In this document: positions 11,079-22,182 of the stretch, piece by piece
How positions within the stretch are numbered: position 1 is the stretch's first letter
Layout of the letters: every line of letters starts with the position of its first letter
Assembly: GCA_000310025.1 (NCBI GenBank)
Contig: FN649744.1
Span: 1,408,504 to 1,472,503 of the forward strand
Source: Ectocarpus siliculosus
Lineage: Eukaryota > Sar > Phaeophyceae > Ectocarpales > Ectocarpaceae
DNA length: 64,000 nt
Reading direction: 5' to 3'
Translations under genes and position numbers: made by a program
Notes under the pieces: generated by a model
Told to the model about the DNA's origin: nothing
The model's database searches: none
What the model saw: the letters and a program-made list of their open reading frames with translations, nothing else

Positions 11079-12517
11079 ATGGGCCGCAACGAAGGGTCGA
11101 GGCCCGGACCCGGGTCCAAAAGACCCGGCGCGAGGACACAATCAGAAAAGACAGCAGCTCCAAGAGACATCGCACAGCAGGCGCGAGGCATGCAGTCGTG
11201 GCTGTCAGGAGGGTCGACCTCGAAGCGCCCACGAGTAGGTGGTGCTCAGGGTGGGGAGGGAAACAATGTGAGTTCAAATGAAGGTCAGGGCGTCGGGGAG
11301 AGCAGCACAGATGCCAGAAACGCTGCTGGTGGATCGCCCAACTGCAGCAGCAGCGGACCGGGTCATGAAGGAGCGCCACGACCCGCAGCACCACCTCAAC
11401 AACAACCGCGAGGGTCGAGTAAAGGGAAGGGAAAGCTCGCCATGCTTCTTCGCAAGGGGGAGCAGCAGCCCCACCACCACCGCCGCCGCAACAAGGAGCT
11501 GGAGGGGTAGCAACAGCAGCAGAGCTGGCAGCAGCAGCAGACGCAGTCGTGGCGGCGACAGCAGTGGGCGCGAGTGCGTCAACACCAGCAGCACAAGTTA
11601 CCGGCGTACGTCAAGGCCGTGGAAGCCGCCAACCTGTGCGAGCGGGTGGGCGCGGGGAGGGGACTGGAGGAGCTGGAGTGCGCGGAGAACAGCAACCGAG
11701 AGGAGGAGCGGTTGGAGGTCACGGCGCCGGAGGAGGTGGCGGGGCAGGACCCCCCGAGGTGGAGGGGGGGGCAAGTGGTGCCGATGACAGCGACCGGGTG
11801 TCGCCTGCGCAGCTCGCTTTCATCGACCAACTGAAGAAGACGATCGACAAGAACATCGTCCACCATGCCGGCGGTGTGAAAGCACCAAAGGGAGGTCCAG
11901 GCGTGTTCCCGTTCGACAGTCTCTTCATCACTCCCAAGTGTGCTGCGATAGCAGAAAATCACAGGTATGTACAGACAGTAGGCGTCGTAACAGGGATGGA
12001 TTATGTTTTTGGTACTGCCATACTGCCACGTACCGGCAGAGCCCACAACATGCCGTCCTCAACAAATTTGTGTTCTGCCACACCCTTGTAAAAAAATTAT
12101 TGAAATTAATCTTGCAGCGTTGTTCCTCAGTGCTAATTCTTACGCTGTTTCAAACGCCGTTTGGTCTGGCTCTCCCCATTTTGATAGGTGCAGGACAACC
12201 GAAGGTTGATCCGTACTATCTCAAGACCGTGATCGATTGCATGCAAAGAAACCAACAATCATCAACAAATATCAAAACAGCCAGCTTGGGGTTCAGTTTC
12301 TCCTCGTTTTTCTTTTCTTCTTGTGTTTGTGGATCACCGTCACCCGCACCAACCCCCCGCCGCGTGCCCATCCGCTGGGCAATAACGTCCTACACGGCAA
12401 GGTATCAGCTTGTTGAATAGTTCTCTGCGGCCCCCCCCGCGCGCCTGATGGCTTGAACCCCAAGGGACCGCGCCGGGTGTTCATGGAGCATGACGTGGCG
12501 TACATGATCGGCTTCCG
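11079..12517 (+). CDS. Unrecognised multi-exon gene, fragments
   Basis: Several coding-like islands share the plus strand. 11079-11510 encodes a Gln/Ser/Gly-rich stretch with RDIAQQARGMQSWLSGG. 11462-11964, in another frame, runs through Ala/Gln-rich sequence to SPAQLAFIDQLKKTIDKN and FDSLFITPKCAAIAENH, ending at a good donor (ACAG|GTATGT). 12205-12255 gives VDPYYLKTVIDCMQRN, and the last islands give LGNNVLHGK (to 12401, donor GTATCAG) and GPRRVFMEHDVAYMIGFR (12465-12517, donor GTGAGC). I could not join all phases. The last two islands faintly recall a domain of unknown function (DUF6729-like) found in eukaryotic transposons, from memory and unverified. It may be a decayed element or a host gene. 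Confidence 0.35.
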
Positions 12518-13157
12518 GTGAGCAATGCACAGATAGATGCCCCCCCCGTGCGCATCACACGTGCTCCGTTTTCTTGGCATCCATACGTGTGTAGCTGCAT
12601 GTTTATGATAAACTTGGCAATCAAACTGCCCGAGTTGATCCATCAGTAATTGAATACGCAATGACTGCGTGTGAGACGAAAACATTTCTGGGTGGGGGGA
12701 TGAGGGCCGAACGAACATACCATTATTTGCAAGGTGCTAACTTTATGGAACCGAAGGACGTGACACGGGAAGGGGGTAAGAGGCAAGGGGGGGAGGGATG
12801 GCAGACAAACCACACGCAGGGAACAGACTGATGCCAAGTCAAGCACCGCAAAACAAGTCGTTGGTACGTCTGTGGGTGGTACACCAGTCCTTCAAAGATG
12901 GTGCAAAGGATAAGACTTCTTGTTATGTCACACTACGTGGTGCATGTGTAGAACGACGTCGTGTCTATTTATCTGCATAAGAGTTTTCTGCCCCAAGGCC
13001 TCGTAGCTCAGTTTTGCGTACACCCTCTAGTTGTGGCATGCCCTGCGGGACAAACCGCTATTAACAAGAAGCAGTTCAACAAGAAGTGCCGAGCGCATGT
13101 AGCTCAACTCTACGCCGGCCTCATCCTGTAAATATTTTGTTGTCGCATTCCCTACAG
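12518..13157. other. Intron or intergenic sequence before the helicase exons
   Basis: No exon recognised. Near 13031-13070 a decayed duplicate of the next exon's start is visible: GCATGCCCTGCGGGACAAACC mirrors GCATTCCCTACAGGACAAACC at 13146, but with a broken acceptor (GCGG instead of ACAG) and a drifted reading frame. Confidence 0.5.
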
Positions 13158-13887
13158 GACAAACCGCTACAAGCAGATTAAGAACTTCGAGAAGCGCATC
13201 CTGGTGGCCACCGATCTCTTCGGCCGCGGCATCGACATCGAGAGCGTGAACATCGTGGTGAACTACGACTTCCCCGACGGCGACGACGGCTCGGACCAGT
13301 ACCTCCACCGTGTGGGCCGCGCAGGACGGTGAGAATAGAACCGGCTTCTTTTTTGTTTTCAGCAGGGAGTCTGGATCGGACCTTGTCTGTGAGAGTAAGC
13401 CGCAATGGACGGCCGGGAGTGGCATATATTAAATAATGAAATCAGTAGCACAGGGCCAGCGTGGTCCTAGTTGTAGTACGCGTTTTTCGAACGGCACCAA
13501 TGGTGTGTGTAGGTGTGGCATCAGTTTTTCTTCAAGCCGATGTTGACTGCCGCAAGGCCGTGACACATGCGTCTTTTTTTTTTCTCCTCATTTATCGAAG
13601 TGTGTATACTGCCAACAGCTTGCAGTACCGATCAGGCCGATGTTTGTCGCTGTATCTTTTGCGCTCAACAATTCGTTGTTCTATCTGTATCACGCAAACA
13701 CTCGCTCTCTCTGTGTGTCTCCCTCTTTCCGTTCGACAGATTCGGCACCAAGGGCCTGTCTATTTCGTTCGTATCGACGGAGTCTGACGCCAAGAAGCTG
13801 GAGGAAGTGCAGTCCCGCTTCGAGGTGGACATCCCCGAGCTGCCGGACACGATCGAGACAAGCACGTACATGCAAGCAGCAACTTAA
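13158..13887 (+). CDS. SUB2: UAP56/SUB2-type DEAD-box RNA helicase, last two exons
   Basis: C-terminal part of the spliceosomal and mRNA-export helicase UAP56 (DDX39B, yeast Sub2). Exon 13158-13328 encodes [37 protein letters not shown] and [10 protein letters not shown], i.e. helicase motifs IV-VI. The intron starts GTGAGA and ends GACAG, and exon 13740-13887 completes the Arg-Phe junction and gives [37 protein letters not shown] and a TAA stop, matching the end of UAP56 closely. A small GDDGS insertion sits where animal proteins have ED. About 105 residues are present out of a usual 430. No exon for the Walker A or DECD motifs was found on the plus strand between 9 and 13.2 kb. So this is a gene with a very long intron, a 5'-truncated copy, or an assembly join. 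Confidence 0.8.
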
Positions 13888-16139
13888 AATTTTACAACAT
13901 GATCATAAAATGTTTTTAGAAAAACTGGGTTAAGAACCGCGTGCAGGGAAGGATGGGCCACAAAGAACGGCGACACAGAGAAACGGTGCCGGCTCGGTCG
14001 AAACGGCAGATGGTGGGGGTGGGTAGCGGCCTTGTAGTGGTTTTCGATTGCTCTGTTGTCGGAGGGAGTGCTTCTAGACGAATGATGCTGTACCGGTGTA
14101 GTGTCTGTGGCCGCAGCAGTATGTACCAGCAACCACCGAGCACGAGCAAAAGCCCATCGCTCAATGAAAAGTCTCTAGTTGAACATGGAGTAAGAACCAG
14201 GGAGACCGGGAGAGGGGGGAGAGGGGGGAGATGGGAATGCCTCTTGAACTCCTGAAACGATAGGCGTGGGCTTGTACTGCTGACGAGGACGGGGCGGCCT
14301 GGCATTCTTGTGTTGCAGAGGTTTTTCCGTTCTTCTTTGTAGTTGCCAGCTGTTTTTTGTCATGTTTTCCAGAAGGCGACACGGTTGGGTTAGTCTCTCC
14401 GAGCAGAAGGCAGACGGTGGTCTCGAAATCTCTGGCCGAGCGTGCAGAAATGACGGGAAGGTCGCTGCTTCTGTATCGTGTTCAAGTATCTCGTCTGGTA
14501 TCGTGTATTGTAGCAAGTAGTGGCGTGCTCCATCTTTGTTGAGTTGTGGCTGCTGACAACAGCAACGCCAGAGGGATAAAAAAGCAATATTATAGTGTAT
14601 GCGGAGATCGCCAATCGAAAAGGGCACACAAGGCGGAGGCTTTGCGTCTCTACACGGTTATTATTATGCGTTCTCAGCCGCAGAACTGCTTACGGTGGGG
14701 GGGGCGGTTTGTCCCTGTTTAGCGCCATGCCCTGTTTAGTGACCACAAAACCACGTCGCACCGCCGCACCCCCGGTAGTATAACCGCAATATAACTGGTA
14801 GTTCGGTTTAACGAACTGCCTTAAATAGCGGCAACATCTCGTCGTGACACTGCTGTAGGTGGGGGCCGCTACACTTGGCCCCCCACTACTTGCTTGCTGC
14901 TGCTGTATTTCGTATTTTCAACGTCTCCCAGCGAAATTTTGCTGCATGCTGCAACAACCTGTGGTGCACCCCGACACGATGAAAGCAAGACGGAGGGGGT
15001 GGAAAGTCAAAGTATAACATCTCTTTGCACGCAAAGTAGAGCGCACGAGCGCATGCACGCTGAGTACGGCTGTGGGACTTCGACTTCAAAAATATCTCCG
15101 GCGGGGGGTTACATACAAGGGGTCCATTTCCGAACACAACGTCTCACGTCTGTCTCTATTGTTGTGTGAAGTGTGAGCATATACGAGAAAAACGCCCCGA
15201 CCTCTGCTCAGCACCTTCTAAAATCCATGTACTGCTGACTGGTCCGGTGGTGAGAGGTACCTGTACCACTTGCGGTGGTAGGGTCCGAGTCCCCGCAGAT
15301 CGGACAATTGTAGAGGGAAGCACACGGGGTAGGGATACCACGCAATGATTCTGCGGCTTTCGCAAAAAAATATATAATAGCCCAGATTGTCCCTACCTAT
15401 GGTTTCTGAGCCTGTGCGGTGAACCGCCCTGTGTGGGCGTGTGTGAGTGAGACATGTAGACTGCAGACCGGCAGCGCTTGCTGAAGGAAGGTGAGTGCGA
15501 CGGATCGCCAGAGTGGATGAGCCTCTCTTTCTATCTATCTTTGTGGTGATGCATGCTTGCAGCCTCTGTGGGAGCCTTGTTGTCCATGTGATTGTGGAAA
15601 GAGATCCCGTCTCTGAAAAGTGGATCCTTTCTCCCTCAAGGATTACTGAGATCGCATGAAGGCACTTCACGGCGGGCTGTGCATGGCGAAACAGTTGCGG
15701 GGAGGTGACTGGCTGCCCCTCCCCAACACACATTGCCTGGGAGCGCGTGCTGTGCTTGTGGGAGCAGGCGGTGACCCAATTGATGCGGCACATAATACGT
15801 GGAAATCGTTCCGATCACTCGTCCCAGCACCTGCTTCTTCTGTCCGTACCAAGGATGTCAGTTATTTACCGGTACAGGTACCGGTAAAGGGTTGGCGGGG
15901 TCGGTCAAGTCAAAAGGTAATTCTCGACATTCTCGTCGCCCCCCCCACCCCCATTTGCGCCCCCTCCTCAGCCCCTGCCTTGCGGGGGAAGCAACTGCTG
16001 CAACTTTCCACACTCCACACTACAGTAAGTCTCTCTCGAGGTAAGAGCTTATCTGCAGCAGACCACCGACACAGGCACTGAAAAACCAACGGGTTCTTGG
16101 GGGCTCGCTTTCAAGCACTCCTGTGTTTGTTTGCAGTCA
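13888..16139. other. Intergenic sequence, no gene seen
   Basis: Contains the helicase 3' flank. Open frames are short and share no similarity with known families. Homopolymer and low-complexity patches occur (14700, 15940, 16170-16220). Confidence 0.4.
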
Positions 16140-17690
16140 ATTCTTCGGGGAAGACAAGGCCATCTGGCACAGAAAAAGAGAGAAAAAAGAGAGAAAAAAG
16201 AGAGAAAAAAAAAAAAAAATGGAAACCGTAAGGCCACTTGTTAAGCTGTCCTTTTTTGGGCTGTCCCTTTTCTCAAAAAGGGACAACTGACCAAGAACCA
16301 CTTGTTACGTGGTCTTTTTTTGCATTTTTGAACCTCCCGAAAAGGGACAGCGAAAAAAGATCGCCCCATCCTGTCCCTTTTTGGGCAACTTTGTGACAGG
16401 ATGGGACGGTCCTTTTTTGTTGTCCTTTTTCTGTCACAACATCTGGCACTTGCCCACAAACTTGAATATCTCGACGGATGATCCCCGCAAACTCTAACGG
16501 TATTCGCACGAGTCGTGTCATGTGACTGGTACGGAGCCAGTAGCCTCGGCAGTAGCCTCGGCGATAGACGTAATGTTGTCATTCGGCTGACCAGGTGGAC
16601 AACCCGATGTGTGCGGCAAACAAGCGGCAAACGAGCCGAAAGAGCCTGGACGCAGCAGCGGTGGGTCTTTTTGGTGCACAGTCAACTTTTGCGAACCCAG
16701 CTTCTGGGCGACCTATAGCGTCCTGGTCTGTATCAATCACCACACAAGACGAATCAGACGCACAGCTCATGGCGGATACCTTTGTCATCGCTGTTGCTTC
16801 GGTGTGTGACGAGGGAGCATCGATGAACCAAAGTTGCAACACGGGGAAAAAAAACAAAAAATATATATATATGCTTGGAGACGCGGCGGGTCATTTTTCC
16901 CGCTTGTCCACCACTCTCGCGCTCACAACCTCTGACCGCCCGTCAGCCTACTGGTCTGTATCAACCACCACACAAGACGGACCATACACATAGCTCGTGG
17001 CGGATACCTTTGTCATCGCTGTTGTTTCAGTGTGTGGCGAGGGAGCATCCATGAACCAAAGTTGCGGCATGGGCAAAAAAGAGCAAAAAAAGCTGGTTGT
17101 TGGCGCGGTGGGGTTTTTCAAGGTGCTGTTGACTCTCGCCACCTCAGTTGCCGTGCCTCCCACTGCCCTGTGGTCTCGATCAGCCGCCACACAAGGCGGA
17201 CCAAGCACCCAGCTCGCGGGGGATAGCTTTACAGTTGCTGATGCTTCGCTCTGTGCGGAGATATCACCGAAAAACCAACTCGGTGCCAAGGTACTCAATT
17301 GTGTGACGAACGGCCGTTGCACTTGTTGTTGCAGGGTCATTTTTTTTGGCGGATGAGCAAAAAGGATCGACCAGCACCGTAACAAGTGGGTCATCTTTTT
17401 GCTAGATTATTTTTTGGTTCGTCCCTTTTTGAGAAAAGGGACAGCCCAAAAAAGGACAGCTTAACAAGTGGCCTAAGGAGAAGAGACAATAAATGAAAAA
17501 GGGCGAGGACAAAGAGGGACCAGGCCGAAAATAACATGAAGTATGAGGCAGAACAAGGCACACGGTGGAGAGACCACTAACGAACAAACAAACACGCAAA
17601 CATGGCCACCAACCAGCGATACATTGTAATGGTACGAAATCACTACTACTGGGGGGTTGGTGCAATGGTGCAGCGTTGGGGGGGCGTACT
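16140..17690 (-). repeat. Repeat B copy split by a nested element
   Basis: Minus-strand copy of the family also seen at 22718-23310 and 42811-43440. The first part, 17474-17690, includes the landmarks AACGCTGCACCATTGCACC and CGCTGGTTGGTGGCCATGTTT. It continues on the other side of the nested TIR element at 16140-16231 with the T/C-rich tract and CAGATGGCCTTGTCT. The copy loses similarity beyond about 16145. Confidence 0.7.
16232..17473. mobile_element. Non-autonomous TIR transposon, PIF/Harbinger-like
   Basis: The ends are near-perfect 53-bp inverted repeats (16232-16284 and 17421-17473) starting GGCCACTTGTTAAGCTG. They are flanked on both sides by TAA (16229-16231 and 17474-17476), the 3-bp target duplication typical of PIF/Harbinger. 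Repeat B sequence resumes on each side, confirming insertion into it. The interior codes for no transposase but holds three diverged tandem units (about 16690-16850, 16930-17080, 17165-17290) sharing TGGTCTGTATCAACCACCAC, GGCGGATACCTTTGTCATCG and GCATCCATGAACCAAAGTTG. Confidence 0.75.
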
Positions 17691-17769
17691 CATTTGTTGC
17701 TTGCCGTAGTCGTCATTTGACCATTGACCACGCGTCCCTTTCGAGACGGAGCCGCGTTGGGGGGGGGAA
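17688..17769 (-). repeat. Short poly(C)-tailed retroposon
   Basis: Another short repeat-A-type copy with the GACCATTGACCACGCGTCC core, sitting inside the C/G-run that joins the LINE 3' end (17770) to repeat B. Confidence 0.5.
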
Positions 17770-18562
17770 TTGGCTAAAAGAAATTCAATCCGGCACGTGT
17801 CGTGCCAATCGGTCCGTCTCTTCTCGGTTGCTTTCTTCCCTCGCCGTCTCGTCCGTCTCCTGCCCCCCTCCCGCCCCATTGGTTGTTGGCTTGTGGTTTC
17901 GTTTGAGCGCTCGTTGTCGGCTGGCCTCTTCTTCCTTCTCGTGCCAGGAGGTCATGAACCTCTCAGCTCCCTGCAGCACCGCCGCATGCCAGGGTACTCT
18001 CCCCTCCACCTTCGCGGCTTCCGTCCACCTTAACTTCGGTGCCGTGTCTTTCGGTACGGGAATTCCGAGGCAACATGGGTCGGTTTTCGTAGATCCGTGG
18101 TCGGCCCCGAATGCCTTCAGGTTGTCGAGCACACACGTCGGCCAGTTCTGTTCCTGTCCCCCCCGACGGCGCTTCTCCCCCCCCGCCAGCTCGCCGAGCA
18201 TCAGTCGTTTCGGGAGTCGCCCGTCCGGCTGCCTTGCCAGTGCTCCCGCGAACATTAGCGTCGTTGTCGGATCGTGGCTTCAACGCTCTGGCATTCGACC
18301 CTCTTCAGCGTCTGGGCGTACGAGAGCTGCCGGTAGGTGTCTTTCTTGCGCTTGTACCCGATAACTCGAAGGAGCAGTCGGTGGTGTGTCGACCGCAGCG
18401 TCTGGTAGTGGCCGCTGAGTGGTGACAATGTCATGCAGCCGTACAGCAGTGCCTCCATCGCCTCCGCCTGGAGCAGGCGGATCTTGAGTCGGAATGGCGC
18501 TTTCGGTCTGTCGAAGAGCTCCTGGCCATATCGCCTGAGGCGCGCCCACGCTCCTCTGCTCC
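17770..18562 (-). mobile_element. 5'-truncated LINE copy (left arm of a long inverted repeat)
   Basis: Minus-strand copy of the last 795 bp of the same LINE family found at 18563-22166. It encodes the post-RT region (LLRVIGYKRKKDTYRQLSYA, then QSVEATIRQRR) and, in the next frame, FAGALARQPDGRLPKRLMLG. Several substitutions against the right copy (YGCMTLSPLSGH versus HGCMTWSPLNGH) show that the two arms are different, older insertions. It ends in TTAGCCAATT followed by C's on its own strand. Confidence 0.75.
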
Positions 18563-18721
18563 ATGCCGCCGGTCGACGTTTGTGGAATTTCGCGATTGTT
18601 TATTCCAGCAGAAACGTGAATTTCATTGAGCAAAAGGACGCGACCATGCCACCGGTCGACTTTTGCGGAACTTCGCGCAAAAATAGCACAAAAACAGAAA
18701 AAGAGGGGAAGATAGAGGAAA

Positions 18722-19679
18722 ATGAAGAGTCGGGCGACGCGTAGGCTAGCTAAGAGAGCAGCGCACGCCGCCCGAAAGAGACAGCAGGGTCAACTTCTTA
18801 GGGTAGCAACCTGGAATGTGCGGACTTTGGCTGTAAACGCGGCCAATGGATACGGGCGAGCCTACAGCGTTCTACACGAACCAGCGAGACAAGACGTATC
18901 GATCGGTTGTAGGAGTGCAGGAGACACGGAGGGCATGTCGAACGGAATTTGCAACAGCGGGTTTCCGGGTGTTCTGCTGTGGCAAGGAGACTGGTGGAGT
19001 CCATGGCGTGGGGATAACCGTCAAAGAGTCAACTGTGCAAGACATCCACGTTCACTACGGAGTATATCGACGAACGCCTTACGGCCATGAAGCTATGTTG
19101 GCAGGCCACCGTGGAGCGGTCAACTTCGTAGCCGCGTATGCTCCAACCGAACCTTCAACCACCGACAGCAAGCACGTGTTCTGGGGAAAACTTGACAGTC
19201 TCGTGCGGAGGATCCCTTCCAAAGAATGTGTGCATGTCCTGATGGACGCCAATGCGCGGACGGGAGATAGGTTGGACGGAGGGGACGGAAGGGTAACCAG
19301 AATTTACGGGCGTGATAAGGTCAACGACAATGGCATGCTACTGTTGAACTTCACAACGGAAAACAGGCTAGCTCTCACGAACACGTTCTCTGAGACACGC
19401 AAGGGCGGAATATGGCACACATACAACGGTGTGTCGGGAACCGATTGCAAGCGCCTTGACTACATCTTGACAAGGCAGGCACATCACAGCCGAGGGTCTA
19501 ACGTGGTTGTCATCCCCCAGCCGGTTCGCCCAGTCAAAGCAGACTCAGACCACAATACGGTGAAGCCACCGTCAACCTCGGTGGCAGGCGTGCCCACAAC
19601 CGTGCAGTCCGGACTCGACCGAAACAGAAGCAATTCAGCCTACGGGAATCGCAGTTCGAAGCAGCACAGTGTGCGGTGA
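18722..19679 (+). pseudogene. LINE apurinic-type endonuclease domain (frameshifted)
   Basis: Reads LLRVATWNVRTL in the first frame, then shifts frame near 18880-18910 to continue with VVGVQETRRACRTEF, FVAAYAPTEP, VLMDANARTGD, KRLDYILTRQ and SDHNTV. These are the conserved WNV, QET, YAP, DxNA, DY and SDH motifs of AP-type LINE endonucleases, which nick the genomic target. The frame break makes a single product impossible as it stands. Confidence 0.8.
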
Positions 19680-22151
19680 CTAATCGGTTCCTCCTCAACC
19701 TCGACACACGACTGGACGAGCAAACAACCACCGCCGCGGAATTGGCGACCGACTTTACCAATACTCTCCTCGAAGCAGCGCGGACGACATTAGGGGAAGA
19801 ACCGCGGAGACGCCGCACGCAGGAGTGGTGTGAGACCCCAGAGACGAGAACAGCGCTGGAGGATGCCCTTACCAAACGGCGGGAAGCGCGCCGAGCGATG
19901 AGGGGCAGTTGGAACTCAGCAACGTGGAGGGTTCCGAAAGCAGCGTGTAAGGGAGTGGCTACAGCAGTCGAAACGGGCATTTATGTCCACCTGGACGGAC
20001 ATGTGACTAAACTCGAAGCAATCTACAAATAATGCGACGGGACAGGACTAAACCGACGCCTCAAGAGATCAGTGGGCCTCAGCGGGAGACAAGCGGGGGA
20101 ACAGCAGTTCGTCGCGGATGAGAACGGCGTGTTGCTCAGGAACAGGGACGACATCCTCCAGCGGTGGGCGAGATTCTTCAGCACCCTACTCAACACCAAA
20201 TCCCCTACCCTGAACCCACACATCATCGAACGAGTGACGCAGCGGCCAGCGACACGTGGCACTCAACGGTTGGGAGAGGCTCCAGAACTCGAGGAGGTGG
20301 AGCGGGCAGCGGAAGGCCAGAAGAACTGGAAGGCACCCGGCCATGATTTCCTCCCTGCCGAGTTGCTCAAGATCGATGACGACGAACCCTTCGTCCTGGG
20401 GCACCTCCATACCATCCTCGTAAAGGTGTGGAACGGAGGAGATATTCCGCAAGAGTGGAAGGATGCACCCGTCAAGGCGCTGTACAAGAAGGGTGACCGG
20501 TCCAACTGTAACAACTACAGGGGGATTTCGCTACTATCTCACGTAGGCAAGGTCCCCACATCAAGATCATCACCAACCGTCTAAGCGCCTTCTGCGAAAC
20601 CAACAACATCCTTCCGGAGGAACAGTGCGGATTTCCACCCGGGCGATCCACCGTCGACATGCTGTTCGTCGTGCGCCGCCTCCAGAAGCTGGGGCGGAGA
20701 AAGAAAATACCGCTCTACATGTGCTTCGTCGACCTGAAGAAGGCGTATGATTCGGTAGACCGAGAGATGCTATGGGCCAGGGCCGGGATTCCCGTGAAGC
20801 TGATCAAAGTCATCCGCCAATTCCACCATGGAATGCGGGCCCGGGTGCGCATGGACGACGGAGACCTATCGGACTAGTTCTTCGTCACACAGGGCGTGCG
20901 ACAAGGATGTGTGCTGTCCCCACTACTGTTCAACATCTTCTTCGCCGAGGTCCTCGAGGTCGTCGTCATCCGATTCGGCGAGGATGATATTGTTCTGCGG
21001 AACCTGGTGTGCTTGGAGGATGGGAAGACGGAAGCGGGGGAGGAGACACCCCCTGACCGAGTACGGAGGGCAGTATGGGGGATGCTGTATGCCGATGATG
21101 CCGGCGTCGTATCGAGGTCTGCAGAAGGCCTGGCGAGAATGATGACCATCATCGTTGAGGTGTTCGGGGAGTTCGAGCTGACGGTATCGGAGAAGAAGAC
21201 GGAGACGCTCCTGATGCGCGCGAAGGACAAGCCGACTACAACACCACTGCCCCCCCCGCCTCCACCACTGACCATCGAAGCCACGGGACAGAAATACGCC
21301 CAGACGACCGAGTTCCGGTACCTCGGTGGCCTCGTCAACGAACATGGCGACCTCATCCGGGAGATCAACTACAGGAGCAGAGGAGCGTGGGCGCGCCTCA
21401 GGCGATATGGCCGGGAGCTCTTCGGCAGACCGAAAGCGCCATTCCGACTCAAGATCCGCCTGCTCCAGGCGGAGGCGATGGAGGCACTGCTGCACGGCTG
21501 CATGACATGGTCACCACTCAACGGCCACTACCAGACGCTGCGGGCGATACACCACCGACTGCTCCTTCGAGTTATCGGGTACAAGCGCAAGAAAGACATC
21601 TACCGGCAGCTTTCCTACGCCCAGACGCTGAAGAGGGTCGGATGCCAGAGCGTTGAAGCCACGATCCGACAACGACGCTAATGTTCGCGGGAGCACTGGC
21701 AAGGCAGCCGGACGGGCGACTCCCGAAACGACTGATGCTCGGCGAACTGGCGGGGGGGGAGAAGCGCCGTCGGGGGGGACAGGAACAGAACTGGCCGAAG
21801 TGTGCGCTCGACGACCTGAAGGCATTCGGGGCCGACCACGGATCTACGAAAACCGATCCATGTTTTCTCGGAATCCCGGTACCGAAAGACACGGCACCGA
21901 AGTTAGAGTGGACGGAAGCCGCGAAGGTGGAGGGGAGAGTACCCTGGCATGCGGCGGTGCTGCAGGGAGCTGAGAGGTTCATGACCTCCTGGCACGAGAA
22001 GGCAGAAGAGGCCGGCAGACAACGAGCGCTCAAACGAGACCACAAGCCAACAACCAATGGGGCGGGAGGGGGGCAGCAGACGGACGAGACGGCGAGGGAA
22101 GAAAACAAACGAGAAGGGACGGACCGATTGGCGCGATACGTGCCGGATTGA
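19676..22151 (+). pseudogene. LINE reverse transcriptase and C-terminal region (frameshifts, stop)
   Basis: RT blocks appear in order across three frames: [27 protein letters not shown], a frameshift near 20580, ILPEEQCGF, FVDLKKAYDSVDRE, a TAG at 20875-20877, FFVTQGVRQGCVLSPLLFN, and the catalytic YADD (MLYADDAGVV). The frame ends at TAA within TAATG at 21679-21683 and the next frame opens on that ATG with FAGALARQPDGRLPKRLMLG, running to 22151. Family members usually read this part in one frame, so a one-base loss is the simplest cause; the left-arm copy has the same TAATG. Not functional as written. Confidence 0.8.
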
Positions 22152-22182
22152 ATTTCTTTTAGCCAACCCCCCTCGCCCCCCC

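Larger units (their letters stand above)
18563..22166 (+). mobile_element. Degenerate APE-type non-LTR retrotransposon (LINE)
   Basis: A near full-length but broken LINE. Order: a 5' part with a repeated CCGGTCGAC-TTTG-GGAA-TTCGCG motif (18564, 18647), endonuclease, reverse transcriptase, a C-terminal basic region, then GAATTTCTTTTAGCCAA and a C-rich tail. The RT and C-terminal style (FRYLGG, GCMTWSPL, YRQLSYAQTLKR) is that of RTE/Jockey-like LINEs; I do not assign a clade firmly. Confidence 0.8.

Noticed and set aside
10383-11141. 252-residue minus-strand open frame
   Set aside because: Composition is Cys/Ser/Arg-rich with no domain; it lies opposite GC-rich plus-strand sequence and looks like chance.
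13158-13887. Calling the helicase exons eIF4A
   Set aside because: Motifs match eIF4A in part, but the C-terminal block [15 protein letters not shown] is specific to UAP56/SUB2.
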